Shown: positions 1-8,071, counted from the first letter of the stretch. The stretch is 64,000 nt of DNA from Leclercia sp. LSNIH1 (GCF_002902985.1 NZ_CP026167.1:1674001-1738000), one strand, 5' to 3'. A program made the numbers and translations. Notes: generated by a model from the sequence alone, not told the origin.

Positions 1-86
1 CCGTTGACTTCAACCATCCGCTTGCCGGGCGTACCGTTCATTTTGATGTAGAAGTGCTGGAAATCGATCCGGCACTGGAGGCCTGA
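1..86 (+). CDS. fkpB: FKBP-type peptidyl-prolyl isomerase FkpB, C-terminal end only
   Basis: The first 86 bases, read in the frame beginning at base 3, encode the last 27 residues of a protein ending [15 protein letters not shown] before TGA. This matches the C-terminus of the small FKBP-fold prolyl isomerase FkpB (SlpA), which sits directly before ispH in E. coli. The stop is separated from the ispH ATG by one base, so the two genes are cotranscribed. The body of the gene lies left of the window, so no catalytic residue can be checked. Confidence 0.85.
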   Translation, partial: VDFNHPLAGRTVHFDVEVLEIDPALEA

Positions 87-87
87 A

Positions 88-1038
88 ATGCAGATCCTGT
101 TGGCTAACCCGCGCGGCTTCTGCGCCGGTGTAGACCGCGCTATCAGCATTGTTGAAAACGCGCTGGAGATCTACGGCGCGCCGATTTACGTGCGCCATGA
201 AGTGGTACACAACCGCTACGTGGTCGACAGTCTGCGCGAGCGTGGGGCGATCTTTATCGAGCAAATCAGCGAAGTGCCGGACGGCGCTATTCTGATCTTC
301 TCTGCTCATGGCGTTTCCCAGGCCGTGCGTAACGAAGCCAAAAGCCGCGATCTGACCGTATTCGACGCTACCTGTCCGCTGGTGACGAAAGTGCATATGG
401 AAGTGGCCCGCGCCAGCCGTCGTGGTGAAGAGTCGATCCTGATTGGCCACGCCGGTCATCCGGAAGTCGAAGGTACCATGGGCCAGTACAGCAACCCGGA
501 AGGAGGGATGTATCTGGTTGAGTCCCCGGAAGATGTCCTGACGCTGAACGTGAAAAACGAAGCCCGTCTGTCGTTTATGACGCAGACCACGCTTTCGGTT
601 GATGATACGTCGGATGTGATTGACGCCCTGCGCCAGCGCTTCCCGAAAATCGTCGGGCCGCGTAAAGATGATATCTGCTATGCAACCACTAACCGTCAGG
701 AAGCGGTGCGTGCCCTGGCTGAACAGGCGGATGTGGTGCTGGTAGTCGGCTCGAAAAACTCCTCTAACTCCAACCGTCTGGCCGAACTGGCGCAGCGAAT
801 GGGCAAGGCGGCGTTCCTGATCGACGACGCGACGGACATCCAGGAAGCGTGGGTTAAAAACGCGGCCTGTGTCGGTGTCACCGCCGGGGCTTCCGCGCCG
901 GATATTCTGGTGCAGAATGTGATTGCTCGCCTTCAGGAGTTGGGTGGGGGTGAAGCCGTTCCGCTGGAAGGGCGCGAAGAGAACATCGTCTTCGAAGTCC
1001 CGAAAGAGCTGCGAATCGACGCCCGCGAAGTAGAATAA
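88..1038 (+). CDS. ispH: 4-hydroxy-3-methylbut-2-enyl diphosphate reductase
   Basis: Last enzyme of the MEP isoprenoid pathway: it reduces HMBPP to isopentenyl and dimethylallyl diphosphate in the cytoplasm, using a [4Fe-4S] cluster. At 316 residues it has the E. coli length. The three cluster cysteines are visible: Cys12 in [10 protein letters not shown], the cysteine of DATCPLV (about 96) and that of [11 protein letters not shown] (about 197). The HPEVEG motif carries the catalytic glutamate. It starts one base after the fkpB stop, so translation is probably coupled. A hairpin terminator follows immediately. Everything beyond this gene up to dapB is accessory compared with E. coli. Confidence 0.98.
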   Translation: MQILLANPRGFCAGVDRAISIVENALEIYGAPIYVRHEVVHNRYVVDSLRERGAIFIEQISEVPDGAILIFSAHGVSQAVRNEAKSRDLTVFDATCPLVTKVHMEVARASRRGEESILIGHAGHPEVEGTMGQYSNPEGGMYLVESPEDVLTLNVKNEARLSFMTQTTLSVDDTSDVIDALRQRFPKIVGPRKDDICYATTNRQEAVRALAEQADVVLVVGSKNSSNSNRLAELAQRMGKAAFLIDDATDIQEAWVKNAACVGVTAGASAPDILVQNVIARLQELGGGEAVPLEGREENIVFEVPKELRIDAREVE

Positions 1039-1043
1039 GGTTT

Positions 1044-1078
1044 AAAAATGCCAGTCATCAGGTGACTGGCATTTTTTC
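1044..1078. terminator. Bidirectional terminator between ispH and the LysR gene
   Basis: A perfect 10-bp stem (1048-1057 with 1063-1072) and a 5-base loop are flanked by A-rich and T-rich runs, so it can act on both strands. The stop codon of the convergent LysR gene (1058-1060 on the plus strand) lies in the loop. Confidence 0.85.
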
Positions 1079-1960
1079 ATTCAGATAGTTGATCATGGCT
1101 CGCATTCTGGCTGGCATATGCTTGTTACGCGTCCAGAGCAGCCATAAATCGCCCGAATAGCTGCTGATAAACGTCCACTCCGGCAGAACCTGTACTATTT
1201 CCCCTTTTTCAAGCGCCTCACGCGCCGTAAACAGCGGTAAACTCCCGATACCTACATGGTGTTTGACCGCATCCAGCCGCACGCCCGTGTGGTTAGCCGC
1301 GTAGCGGCCGTGTGTCTGTACCATCTCCGTTTTTCCCTGCGAGGTAAATTTCCAGCGTGAATCGGCCGGGGTTTCACCGAGCGAAATACAACTATGCCCC
1401 CGGAGGTCGTGCGGATGCTGAGGCGTGCCTGCGCGACGAAGGTATTCTGGCGTCGCGCAAATAATATGGGTTACCGGCATCAGCGGTTTTCCGTACAGGC
1501 CTGGCGAAGGGGTATCGGTGATCCGCAATGCCAGATCGACACCGTCATCGATCAGATCCATGTAGCGATCTTCTAGGCGCAGGCAGACATCTATTTGCGG
1601 ATAGCGCGCCAGGAATGCTGGCATCAGCGGATGGATCACGAACCGTCCCACGGCTTTCGGTACGCTTATCGTGAGCTTTCCCTGCGCAATGGTTTGCAGA
1701 CTGCTGCCGGAATCCATTGCCTGTTGGGCCGCGTCCAGCATATCCAGGGCATGTTCATAGACCGATTTTCCGGTTTCGGTAAGCGCCAGTTTGCGCGTGG
1801 TACGGTTCAGTAACTTACACCCCATCTCCTTCTCCAGGCGTGAAACACAGCGGCTGATCGCTGAGGGGGTCGCGCCCGTAATACGGGCTACGGTTGAAAA
1901 ATTGCCATGTTCGACAATGGTAACGAAGGTCGCGAGATCGGGAAGCAGTGCATGTTTCAT
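1058..1960 (-). CDS. LysR-family transcriptional regulator
   Basis: A 300-residue protein with the LysR layout. The N-terminal winged helix-turn-helix covers about residues 1-60 (FSTVARITGATPSAISRCVSRLE). A linker helix follows, then a periplasmic-binding-protein-like effector domain from about residue 90 to the end. It resembles the large DmlR/YafC-like clade with the NRTTRKLALTETG wing, but I cannot name an orthologue. It diverges from the alanyl-tRNA editing gene across about 92 bp, the usual arrangement for a LysR regulator and its target, so regulation of that neighbour is an inference. Its stop codon is embedded in the shared terminator with ispH. The effector is unknown. Confidence 0.9.
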   Translation of the reverse strand: MKHALLPDLATFVTIVEHGNFSTVARITGATPSAISRCVSRLEKEMGCKLLNRTTRKLALTETGKSVYEHALDMLDAAQQAMDSGSSLQTIAQGKLTISVPKAVGRFVIHPLMPAFLARYPQIDVCLRLEDRYMDLIDDGVDLALRITDTPSPGLYGKPLMPVTHIICATPEYLRRAGTPQHPHDLRGHSCISLGETPADSRWKFTSQGKTEMVQTHGRYAANHTGVRLDAVKHHVGIGSLPLFTAREALEKGEIVQVLPEWTFISSYSGDLWLLWTRNKHMPARMRAMINYLNEKMPVT

Positions 1961-2052
1961 TTGTGCATACCAGGCAAGAGTGCATTGATTGAAAGCCAGA
2001 TTATCGATGCTTAAGTGATGAATATACTGTCAGGGTACAGAGGAGAACAACC

Positions 2053-2694
2053 ATGACAGAACGACTTTATTACATCAGTGAAGCGACGGAAGGCCGCGCG
2101 AAAGTCATCCGTTGCACTGAAGAGGCGGATGGCCGTTACGCCGTCGAGCTGGATCAAACCCTTTTCCATCCGCAGGGTGGCGGACAACCAGCAGATCGGG
2201 GCTTCATCGCTGGGATCGCGGTGGAGAGCGTGAACCTGCGTGGAGAGCAGGTCATTCACATTCTGGCCCGGCCGCTTATGCCTGGTGAGGTGGACATTCA
2301 GGTGGATAAAAGTGCGCGGGTGCGACATTCCCGCTGGCACAGCGCAGGCCATTTGATCGGTTATGCCGGCGAGCGATGTGGTTGGGAACCGGTAAAAGCC
2401 CACCACTGGCCCGGTGAAGGACGAATTACCTTTACGGCCCGGGACCTTAATAGCGCAATGCCTGATGCTAGCGCGCTGACAGTTCTTATTAACGGCTGGA
2501 AAGCGGACAATCTGCCCCGTCATACAGCAATAGAAGCGGGCAGACGCCAGGTTCGCTTTGGCGATCTTCCTGCTTATGCCTGTGGCGGAACGCATGTTAG
2601 CCAGCTGGCGGAAATAGGTGAGATGGAGATCCTGGGGATGAAAATAAAAAAAGGGCAGTTGGTCGTCACTTATGCCCTTCACGAGCAGGCGTAA
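2053..2694 (+). CDS. AlaX-type alanyl-tRNA trans-editing protein
   Basis: A 213-residue free-standing relative of the alanyl-tRNA synthetase editing domain. Members hydrolyse mischarged Ser- or Gly-tRNA(Ala). The zinc-binding signature is complete: HSAGH at residues 96-100 (HxxxH) and CGGTH at 177-181 (CxxxH). The conserved FHPQGGGQPAD segment lies at residues 38-48. The ATG follows a GAGGAGAAC ribosome-binding site. It is divergent from the LysR gene. Such proteins are duplicates of an activity already present in AlaRS, so a role under serine/alanine imbalance is family knowledge, not visible here. Substrate preference (Ser or Gly) cannot be read from the sequence. Confidence 0.88.
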   Translation: MTERLYYISEATEGRAKVIRCTEEADGRYAVELDQTLFHPQGGGQPADRGFIAGIAVESVNLRGEQVIHILARPLMPGEVDIQVDKSARVRHSRWHSAGHLIGYAGERCGWEPVKAHHWPGEGRITFTARDLNSAMPDASALTVLINGWKADNLPRHTAIEAGRRQVRFGDLPAYACGGTHVSQLAEIGEMEILGMKIKKGQLVVTYALHEQA

Positions 2695-2744
2695 CTGGAG
2701 CGTGATTAACCCGACAGAGCGGAAGGCTTCGCGGGAGGGGGACA

Positions 2745-2760
2745 GGTTAATCTGGTAAGC
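2745..2760. promoter_or_regulatory. Operator-like site upstream of the cupin isomerase
   Basis: GGTTAATCTGGTAAGC matches the palindromic sites beside the LacI gene (reverse-strand reading GGTTAATCGAATAACC) at about 12 of 16 positions, with an intact left half. It lies 50 bp before the small open frame and about 140 bp before the isomerase start. This suggests that the plus-strand isomerase belongs to the same regulon as the PTS operon. The right half is poor, so chance similarity remains possible. Confidence 0.4.
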
Positions 2761-2794
2761 TTGTTGTGTTGTTCTCCTCGGGCCGGAGATAAAC

Positions 2795-2905
2795 ATGAAT
2801 CCTGATATTACCCCGCCACCCCAGGTGGCATCGGCCGGCGGTTATGCGCTTCGCGTATTTGCCGCTGAACTTCACCCACAGGGATGGGAGGTCAGCCATG
2901 CTTAA
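2795..2905 (+). CDS. Possible 36-residue protein coupled to the cupin isomerase gene
   Basis: ATG preceded by GCCGGAGATAAAC opens a 36-codon frame (MNPDITPPPQVASAGGYALR...). It ends 8 bases inside the following gene, so its stop (2903-2905) overlaps the start of the isomerase (2898). A good ribosome-binding site plus a stop/start overlap is typical of translational coupling. The peptide has no recognisable domain and no membrane segment. It could be a small protein, a coupling leader, or an accidental frame. Confidence 0.35.
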   Translation: MNPDITPPPQVASAGGYALRVFAAELHPQGWEVSHA

Positions 2906-3668
2906 CGTTGGGCTGGATATGACCATTACACACCGTCCATTGGGTTTTAGCTACGGAGGCGACGTCACTGGCCCGATGCCGGAGATCCGAACGCTGGATC
3001 AGATCCGTCCGTCGCTGCGCAATCCGGACTGCGAAGGGCCAGAGCAGGTGTATGCCATCGCGATGGACGTGGCGAGGCTTGCAGACAGAGAGGAGCTGGA
3101 AAAGCGGAAACTGCTGTTTGGCGTGGTCACCTATGCCGCGGGTACGCTCGGCGATGAGCCGGTGCGTAGCCAGGGGCATGTTCACCGTATCAGCCAACAC
3201 AGTGGATGGTCACCGCCCGAACTGTATGAGATCTGGCAGGGGAAAGCGATCGTCTACATGCAAGAGTATGTTGATGACGATCCCGGCCGCTGCTTTGCGG
3301 TGCTGGCGGGGCCGGGTGAAAAGGTACTGGTGCCGCCGGGGTGGGGCCATGCCACTATTTCCGCCTCGCCGGAGGAGCCCTTAACCTTTGGCGCCTGGTG
3401 CGACAGAGAATATGGCTTTGAGTATGAGGCCATTCGCGCCCGCAGGGGGCTCGCCTGGTATCCGCTGGTGCAGGGGAGGCATATCGTCTGGCAACATAAT
3501 AAGCATTATATGGCAGGCAGGCTGCAGATGATTACGCCGCGCTGCTACAGCGAGTTTGGCATCACCGATGCGCCTGTCTACCAGCAGTTTATTGACGATC
3601 CCGCCCGCTTTCAGTTTATCTCCCGCCCGGATAAAACGGCGGAGCTATGGCGCAACTTCCATCCGTAA
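2898..3668 (+). CDS. Cupin-type glucose-6-phosphate isomerase
   Basis: A 256-residue protein of the archaeal-type (cupin) phosphoglucose isomerase family, unrelated to the usual bacterial Pgi. It would interconvert glucose 6-phosphate and fructose 6-phosphate, or a related sugar phosphate, using a divalent metal. The cupin metal ligands are present: His94 and His96 in GHVH, Glu108 in PPELYE, and His151 in VPPGWGH. The ATG at 2898 is chosen over upstream in-frame starts because GGGAGGT lies just ahead and the homologous N-terminus begins here. It converges on the PTS operon, and the two share a terminator. Since enterobacteria already have Pgi, a dedicated pathway with the PTS next door is likely but inferred. 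Confidence 0.85.
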   Translation: MLNVGLDMTITHRPLGFSYGGDVTGPMPEIRTLDQIRPSLRNPDCEGPEQVYAIAMDVARLADREELEKRKLLFGVVTYAAGTLGDEPVRSQGHVHRISQHSGWSPPELYEIWQGKAIVYMQEYVDDDPGRCFAVLAGPGEKVLVPPGWGHATISASPEEPLTFGAWCDREYGFEYEAIRARRGLAWYPLVQGRHIVWQHNKHYMAGRLQMITPRCYSEFGITDAPVYQQFIDDPARFQFISRPDKTAELWRNFHP

Positions 3669-3672
3669 CGTA

Positions 3673-3693
3673 AGCCGGGGCATCGCCCCGGCT
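3673..3693. terminator. Hairpin between the cupin isomerase and the PTS IID gene
   Basis: A 9-bp GC-rich stem (AGCCGGGGC/GCCCCGGCT) with a 3-base loop lies between the convergent genes, followed by CGTTTAA. No long T run is seen, so strength is uncertain. Confidence 0.65.
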
Positions 3694-3696
3694 CGT

Positions 3697-4515
3697 TTAA
3701 CCGGCAAACAGACCGGATGCCACGCCAAGCGCGGCCAGCACCAGCAGTAGCAGCATGGCTTTCACCGGCGAGACCCCTTTTTTTGCCATCAGATACCAGG
3801 TGCCGAGCACGACCGCCAGCGGCAGCAACTGCGGGAAGATCCCATCGAGCATCTGCTGAACGTGGATATTCACCCCATCTTTAGTGATGAACTCCAGCCC
3901 GGTGCCCAGCTTCACGTAGCTTGCCGCCACGCCGCCCATGACGAAAACCCCTAGCAGCGAGAGCGCCTCACGCAGGCGTGCGGATTTGCTGCTTACCAGC
4001 ATCTCCACCGAGCCGGAACCCATCCGGTAGCCCTTAAGAAACAGGAACCAGGAGCCAGGGAGCACGATCGCCAGCCAGGCGATAGCATAAAAAAGCGGCC
4101 CGAGAATATTCCCCCCCGCCGCCAGCGCCATTCCGATACTCAGCAGAATGGGGATCAGCATGCCGGGGATCATTGAGTCGCCGATGCCGGCGATCGGCCC
4201 CATCAGGCCCACCTTCAGGGTATTGATGGTGTCGCCGTCAATGGGTTCACCGTTGGCTTTTTTCTCTTCCAGGCCCAGCACCATGCCGTTAACTATCGCG
4301 CCAATCTGCGGTTCTGTGTTGTAGAACGAGGCATGACGGCGCAGCATTTCGGTGCGCTGCGTTGCGTCCGGATAGAGCTTTTTTGCCACCGGCAGCATGC
4401 TCAGGCAAAAGCCGAAGGATTCCAGGCGTTCAAAGCTCATCGACGACAGGTTATGCATCATCCATGCCCGCCAGCAGCGGCGCAGATCCTTACGGGTGAG
4501 TTTACGTTCTTCCAT
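3697..4515 (-). CDS. PTS mannose-family transporter subunit IID
   Basis: A 272-residue inner-membrane subunit that, with IIC, forms the sugar channel of a mannose/fructose/sorbose-family phosphotransferase system. It starts MEERKLTRKDLRRCWRAW. The family features are visible: a soluble amphipathic N-terminal part with the LSSMSFERLESFGF stretch, then GLMGPIAGIGDSMIPGMLIPI, then hydrophobic segments in the last third. It is the last gene of a five-gene operon. Its start overlaps the IIC stop region by one base, so translation is coupled. The substrate cannot be told from this subunit alone. ManZ, SorM, AgaD and GfrD are relatives of the same architecture. Confidence 0.92.
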   Translation of the reverse strand: MEERKLTRKDLRRCWRAWMMHNLSSMSFERLESFGFCLSMLPVAKKLYPDATQRTEMLRRHASFYNTEPQIGAIVNGMVLGLEEKKANGEPIDGDTINTLKVGLMGPIAGIGDSMIPGMLIPILLSIGMALAAGGNILGPLFYAIAWLAIVLPGSWFLFLKGYRMGSGSVEMLVSSKSARLREALSLLGVFVMGGVAASYVKLGTGLEFITKDGVNIHVQQMLDGIFPQLLPLAVVLGTWYLMAKKGVSPVKAMLLLLVLAALGVASGLFAG

Positions 4516-5312
4516 CAGAATTCATCCTCGTCGTCGTGCGTCGGTCTTGCGGCAACGGGTTGCGGTGCCTCCGGCTTGTAGTTGTAATGGATCAGCGCCA
4601 GCAGCGCGCCGACAATCACCAGCGCCACCATGTTCAGCTTCAGAAAGACAATGCAGACGAAACCGACCAGGAAGTAGATGAGCATGGTATAGCTTTTGAT
4701 GATCTGCTTTAACAGAATGGCGATGCCCACGGCAGGCAGGATGCCGCCCAGCACGTTCATCGTGGAGAGCACGATTTGTGGCAGGCTATCCATAAAGCTG
4801 CTGATGTACTGGGCACCAAAATAGACCGCGATGAAGGCCGGAACAAAGCGCAGTACAAAGTTCATCGCCTGCGGCCAGATCGCGCTGTTGAGAAAGAGTC
4901 CCCGTTCGTCGCCGCGTTCCAGCGCAACATCCGCCCGGTGGTTCCAGTACGAATTCAGGACCATCATGGCGTTAAAGAGGATGGTGCCGGCGATGCCAAT
5001 GGTGGCCGCCAGGGCAACGGCGACTTCGGGACCTTTACCGGAGAGAATGCCAAGGGCTATCGCAGGCCAGGCGACGAAGTTTAAATCCGCTGGCATCGAG
5101 CCGCCCGGGGTGACCATGGCGATATAGACAGCCTGAACCGCCACGCCAATCATGATACCGGTTTTTACGTCGCCAAGGATAAGCCCTACCAGCATGCCCG
5201 AAATCAACGGCCTGGAGATGAGATACCAGCCGCCTGTCAGGCCGAACAGCCAGGGACTGCTGAGCGCCCCGAGATAGCAAAACAGGCCGATTAATGATGC
5301 TTCGACAATCAT
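4515..5312 (-). CDS. PTS mannose-family transporter subunit IIC
   Basis: A 265-residue polytopic membrane protein (about seven or eight hydrophobic stretches) that carries the sugar-binding path of the mannose-family PTS. Typical motifs are the N-terminal GLTGGWYLISRPLISGMLVGLILGD region and the VTPGGSMPADLNFVAWPAIALGI loop. The tail is hydrophilic and acidic, ending HDDEDEF. It lies 10 bp after IIB and overlaps IID by one base, consistent with equimolar IIC/IID production. No frameshift is seen. Confidence 0.93.
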   Translation of the reverse strand: MIVEASLIGLFCYLGALSSPWLFGLTGGWYLISRPLISGMLVGLILGDVKTGIMIGVAVQAVYIAMVTPGGSMPADLNFVAWPAIALGILSGKGPEVAVALAATIGIAGTILFNAMMVLNSYWNHRADVALERGDERGLFLNSAIWPQAMNFVLRFVPAFIAVYFGAQYISSFMDSLPQIVLSTMNVLGGILPAVGIAILLKQIIKSYTMLIYFLVGFVCIVFLKLNMVALVIVGALLALIHYNYKPEAPQPVAARPTHDDEDEF

Positions 5313-5322
5313 TTCTGGCTCC

Positions 5323-5817
5323 TTATTTTATTTTTTGTTTAGCGTCCTGCCAGCTAAAGAAGCTGGCATCCGGCACCAGGCGAAACTCAATCACATGGCC
5401 CCGTTCGGCAAGCCACTCAAAGGCTGCGGCCTCCTCAGCGCTGACGGACTGGTTAGGCCCGATGGTCGTGGTGTTGGCGCGGGCGCTCATTGGCCCGACA
5501 TTAATTTTCCCGTTGCTGTTTTTCAGGCTAATGCCCGCCTGTTCAATGCGCTGCAGCGTGACCGGTGATTTGCCGATCACGAAATAGCGTTTCTCGCTGG
5601 CAATGACCTTCGGCAGCTTCTCAATGGCCGTAGCGGTATCAAATAGCCACACTTTGGTATCGGATACCGCCCCTTTCATGACCGACGAGAGCAGTGGGTC
5701 GGCCGCGACGGCATCGTCAATGGCGACGATGCCGTCGCAGGGCAGCTCTTTTGCCCAGCGTGTGACCAGCTGGCCGTGGATTACCCTGTCATCAATGCGT
5801 ACGAAAGAAATCGTCAT
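5323..5817 (-). CDS. PTS mannose-family phosphotransfer subunit IIB
   Basis: A 164-residue cytoplasmic protein of the PTS-IIB sorbose/mannose family. It passes phosphate from IIA to the incoming sugar. The active-site stretch FVRIDDRVIHGQLVTRW is intact, with His14 as the predicted phosphorylation site. The rest of the family core (SVMKGAV, INVGPMSARANTT) follows. It is encoded as a separate gene rather than fused to IIA as in ManX. It sits 10 bp downstream of IIA in the operon. Confidence 0.93.
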   Translation of the reverse strand: MTISFVRIDDRVIHGQLVTRWAKELPCDGIVAIDDAVAADPLLSSVMKGAVSDTKVWLFDTATAIEKLPKVIASEKRYFVIGKSPVTLQRIEQAGISLKNSNGKINVGPMSARANTTTIGPNQSVSAEEAAAFEWLAERGHVIEFRLVPDASFFSWQDAKQKIK

Positions 5818-5827
5818 AGCTCTCTCC

Positions 5828-6256
5828 TTAAAAATCGTCTGTCTGTTCGGTCACCACGTGCCTGGCCTGGATGAGCGTGGGGAAAGTCAGTTCAAGAAGC
5901 TGTGCGGCGGCGTGTTGCACATCGTCCAGCTCAGTGACCTCATCGGTTTGCAGCAGCATCGGGAAATTCACCCCCGCTACCACGGCGATGGGCGGCTGGG
6001 TTAAGGGGTTAAACGCGGCTTCGCAGGCCACGTTCCAGGGCGTGCCGCTCTGCATATCGCACAGCACCAAAATGCCGCTGGCCCCCTCGCTGGCCTGCGC
6101 CAGAGCGGTAGTGAAATCATGGCGAAATCCTTCAATGCCTCTCTCTCCGGTGAGGCATACGGCGCGTAGATTTGGCAGTTCGCCATAGACCATCTCCCCG
6201 CTTTCCAGCAGCGCGGCGGCCAGGGGGCCGTGTGTGGCAACGATAAACTGAATCAT
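5828..6256 (-). CDS. PTS mannose-family phosphotransfer subunit IIA
   Basis: A 142-residue cytoplasmic EIIA domain that receives phosphate from HPr. The N-terminus MIQFIVATHGPLAAALLESGEM contains the phosphorylated histidine (His9) in the family's ATHG context. The DMQSGTPWNVA and VAGVNFPML motifs of the mannose family also appear. It lies two bases downstream of the isomerase fusion gene, so the enzyme and transporter are made from one message. As a free-standing IIA it resembles AgaF and GfrA more than ManX. Confidence 0.93.
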   Translation of the reverse strand: MIQFIVATHGPLAAALLESGEMVYGELPNLRAVCLTGERGIEGFRHDFTTALAQASEGASGILVLCDMQSGTPWNVACEAAFNPLTQPPIAVVAGVNFPMLLQTDEVTELDDVQHAAAQLLELTFPTLIQARHVVTEQTDDF

Positions 6257-6258
6257 GC

Positions 6259-7998
6259 TTACCCCCTTATCCAGGCTTTAACGGTGGCCAGTTGCTGGCC
6301 GATGCCTTTACCCCAGGGAGAGATGCGGTATTCGCCCACGGCAGCAGGGACGATAAAGGTTTCGGCGTAATGCACCACGAAGGGTTCAAAGGCGTTGTCA
6401 GGACTGTCCACTCGCGCTTCTGCCCCCTCCACCAGGTTCAGCACGTTTACGCCGCCTTCCGTGTTGTGCAGGACTGGTTCGCTGAACCAGTGACGGCGGG
6501 TTTCAATAAATTCGCGTTCGTGCAGGCCGGTGCGCTCTTCGCGCCAGCCCTTTCCTTCGCTGACAGGCTCAAACTGGTTCACGAGATGCTTCTGTACCCA
6601 GCGGGTGTCACGCTGCCAGTCAATGACCTGCTCGCCATGCTCGAGGTGAACAGGGCGGGGCAGACCGTCCATGCCGAGACGGCCCCAGTCCCAGAGTTTG
6701 AAGGTGAAAATGTAAGGCGTGGCGCTGATCTCCAGCACCATCGTGCCGGAACCTGAGCAGTGAACCGTGCCGGCGGGGATCAGGAAGTGATCGTGTTTAT
6801 GCGCCGGGATCTTGTTCACAAAGCGGGCGTCATCGAAGGCTTTTTCACCCTGAGCGGCGCGTTTGAGATCGTCCATCATTGCCTGTGGGTGGGTGCCGCT
6901 CACGGTGCCAAGGTAAACCACCGCGCCGGGCTCCGCCTCCAGAATGTAGTAACTCTCATCCTGGGTGTAGTGCATACCGAACTGCTGCTGGATGTACTCC
7001 GTTACCGGGTGCACCTGAAAGCTCAGGTTCTGCCCGCCGATGGTATCGAGAAAGTCGAAGCGGATTGGGAATTCTGCGCCAAACCGGGCGTGAACCTTTT
7101 CCCCCAGCAGCGAGCGGGGCTGAAGCAGAACCAGGTCCTGGGAGGGGATCTCGATCCGCACCGCGCCAAAACGCAGTAACAGGCTGTTTTCCTCGGGCAC
7201 GCAATCAAAACACCACGCGTAGTTGGGCGCGGCGGGATCGAGATCGAACTGTTGTTTCATCCACTGGCCGCCCCAGACGCCGGGATCGAAGAAGGGCACC
7301 ACGCGGAAAGGACGCCGGGTGGTGTGCGCCAGGCCCGCGCGCAGGGCGTCTCCGCAGACCATCGCCGGTGCGTTAGCGAGGGTGGTATCCAGCAGGAAAT
7401 CAGCGCGTTTAAGGAGCGGTGTTTTGTGGCGATCGAACACCCGCCACTCAATAAAGAAGGCGCGCTTATAACGGCGGAGCATATCTTCAGTCTGGTTTTC
7501 GACGCCCCAGTTGCCCAGCTCGCCTTTGCGCATACGCTGCTGAATTTCCCAGCGCGGCAGATCGGCGTAGACCAGCACGTCGCCCGGATGGACCAGGGCA
7601 GCGCCGGAGCCATAAATCACCACCAGCCCCTCTTCACAAGCGGTGACCTGCTCTTGCAGAACCTTTAGCCTCTCCCTGTCCATAAATTCCACTAGCTGGT
7701 GGCATGAAAGCACGCCAAAAACGCGGTCATCGGTGAGGTTACGCGCCAGCATCGCATGCAGCGCATCCTCATCGCGGCGGGCCCGTTCGGCATTAATCGT
7801 CAGCGCCGGACGGAGCGATGAGAACAACATCTGCTCCAGTTCGTCGAGACGTACGCCGGGATAGCAGTCGATAACCAGCACGGTGCGTTTCGGGAGCTGT
7901 TGCTGTGCAAGCGAACGTCCAATCGCCTCCCAGCCCTGCCAGGCGCGGTGGTCGAAGCCGCTTATGTTGACTTCAGGGTGTTTATCGTAGGTGGTCAT
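6259..7998 (-). CDS. Class I mannose-6-phosphate isomerase with N-terminal nucleotide-kinase-like domain
   Basis: A 579-residue protein, well over the roughly 390 residues of ManA. The C-terminal part (from about residue 215, RPFRVVPFFDPGVWGG) is a type I phosphomannose isomerase. Its metal-site motifs are recognisable: FQVHP (Gln and His), DESYYILEAEPG (Glu) and IPAGTVHCSG (His). The first 200 residues look like a uridine-kinase-type P-loop fold. However, the Walker A position reads VLVIDCYPGVRLDEL with no GKS/T lysine, so ATP binding is doubtful. It is the first gene of the PTS operon, with AAGGAGAGAGA before its ATG and an operator-like palindrome at 8024-8039. It probably isomerises the phosphosugar delivered by the PTS. 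Confidence 0.85.
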   Translation of the reverse strand: MTTYDKHPEVNISGFDHRAWQGWEAIGRSLAQQQLPKRTVLVIDCYPGVRLDELEQMLFSSLRPALTINAERARRDEDALHAMLARNLTDDRVFGVLSCHQLVEFMDRERLKVLQEQVTACEEGLVVIYGSGAALVHPGDVLVYADLPRWEIQQRMRKGELGNWGVENQTEDMLRRYKRAFFIEWRVFDRHKTPLLKRADFLLDTTLANAPAMVCGDALRAGLAHTTRRPFRVVPFFDPGVWGGQWMKQQFDLDPAAPNYAWCFDCVPEENSLLLRFGAVRIEIPSQDLVLLQPRSLLGEKVHARFGAEFPIRFDFLDTIGGQNLSFQVHPVTEYIQQQFGMHYTQDESYYILEAEPGAVVYLGTVSGTHPQAMMDDLKRAAQGEKAFDDARFVNKIPAHKHDHFLIPAGTVHCSGSGTMVLEISATPYIFTFKLWDWGRLGMDGLPRPVHLEHGEQVIDWQRDTRWVQKHLVNQFEPVSEGKGWREERTGLHEREFIETRRHWFSEPVLHNTEGGVNVLNLVEGAEARVDSPDNAFEPFVVHYAETFIVPAAVGEYRISPWGKGIGQQLATVKAWIRG

Positions 7999-8023
7999 AG
8001 TCTCTCTCCTTCAATATTGATTA

Positions 8024-8039
8024 GGTTATTCGATTAACC
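8024..8039. promoter_or_regulatory. LacI-type operator in the leader of the PTS operon
   Basis: GGTTATTCGATTAACC is palindromic except at two positions and is centred on TCGA, as in LacI/GalR-family operators. It lies about 25 bp before the isomerase-fusion ATG. The enclosing 17-base string (8021-8037) is repeated exactly at 8143-8159. Confidence 0.7.
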
Positions 8040-8054
8040 GGCTTTGAAAAGAGT

Positions 8055-8071
8055 GGTTAACGCGATTAACC
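8055..8071. promoter_or_regulatory. Third palindromic operator-like site in the divergent region
   Basis: GGTTAACGCGATTAACC has perfect 6-bp arms (GGTTAA/TTAACC) around a 5-bp centre. The arms match the half-sites of the two flanking operators, though the spacing is one base longer. It could be an auxiliary operator or overlap one of the divergent promoters. Confidence 0.5.

Noticed and set aside
2011..2796. A 261-codon minus-strand open frame covering the AlaX gene
   Set aside because: It lies opposite a gene with complete zinc motifs and has no protein-family features.
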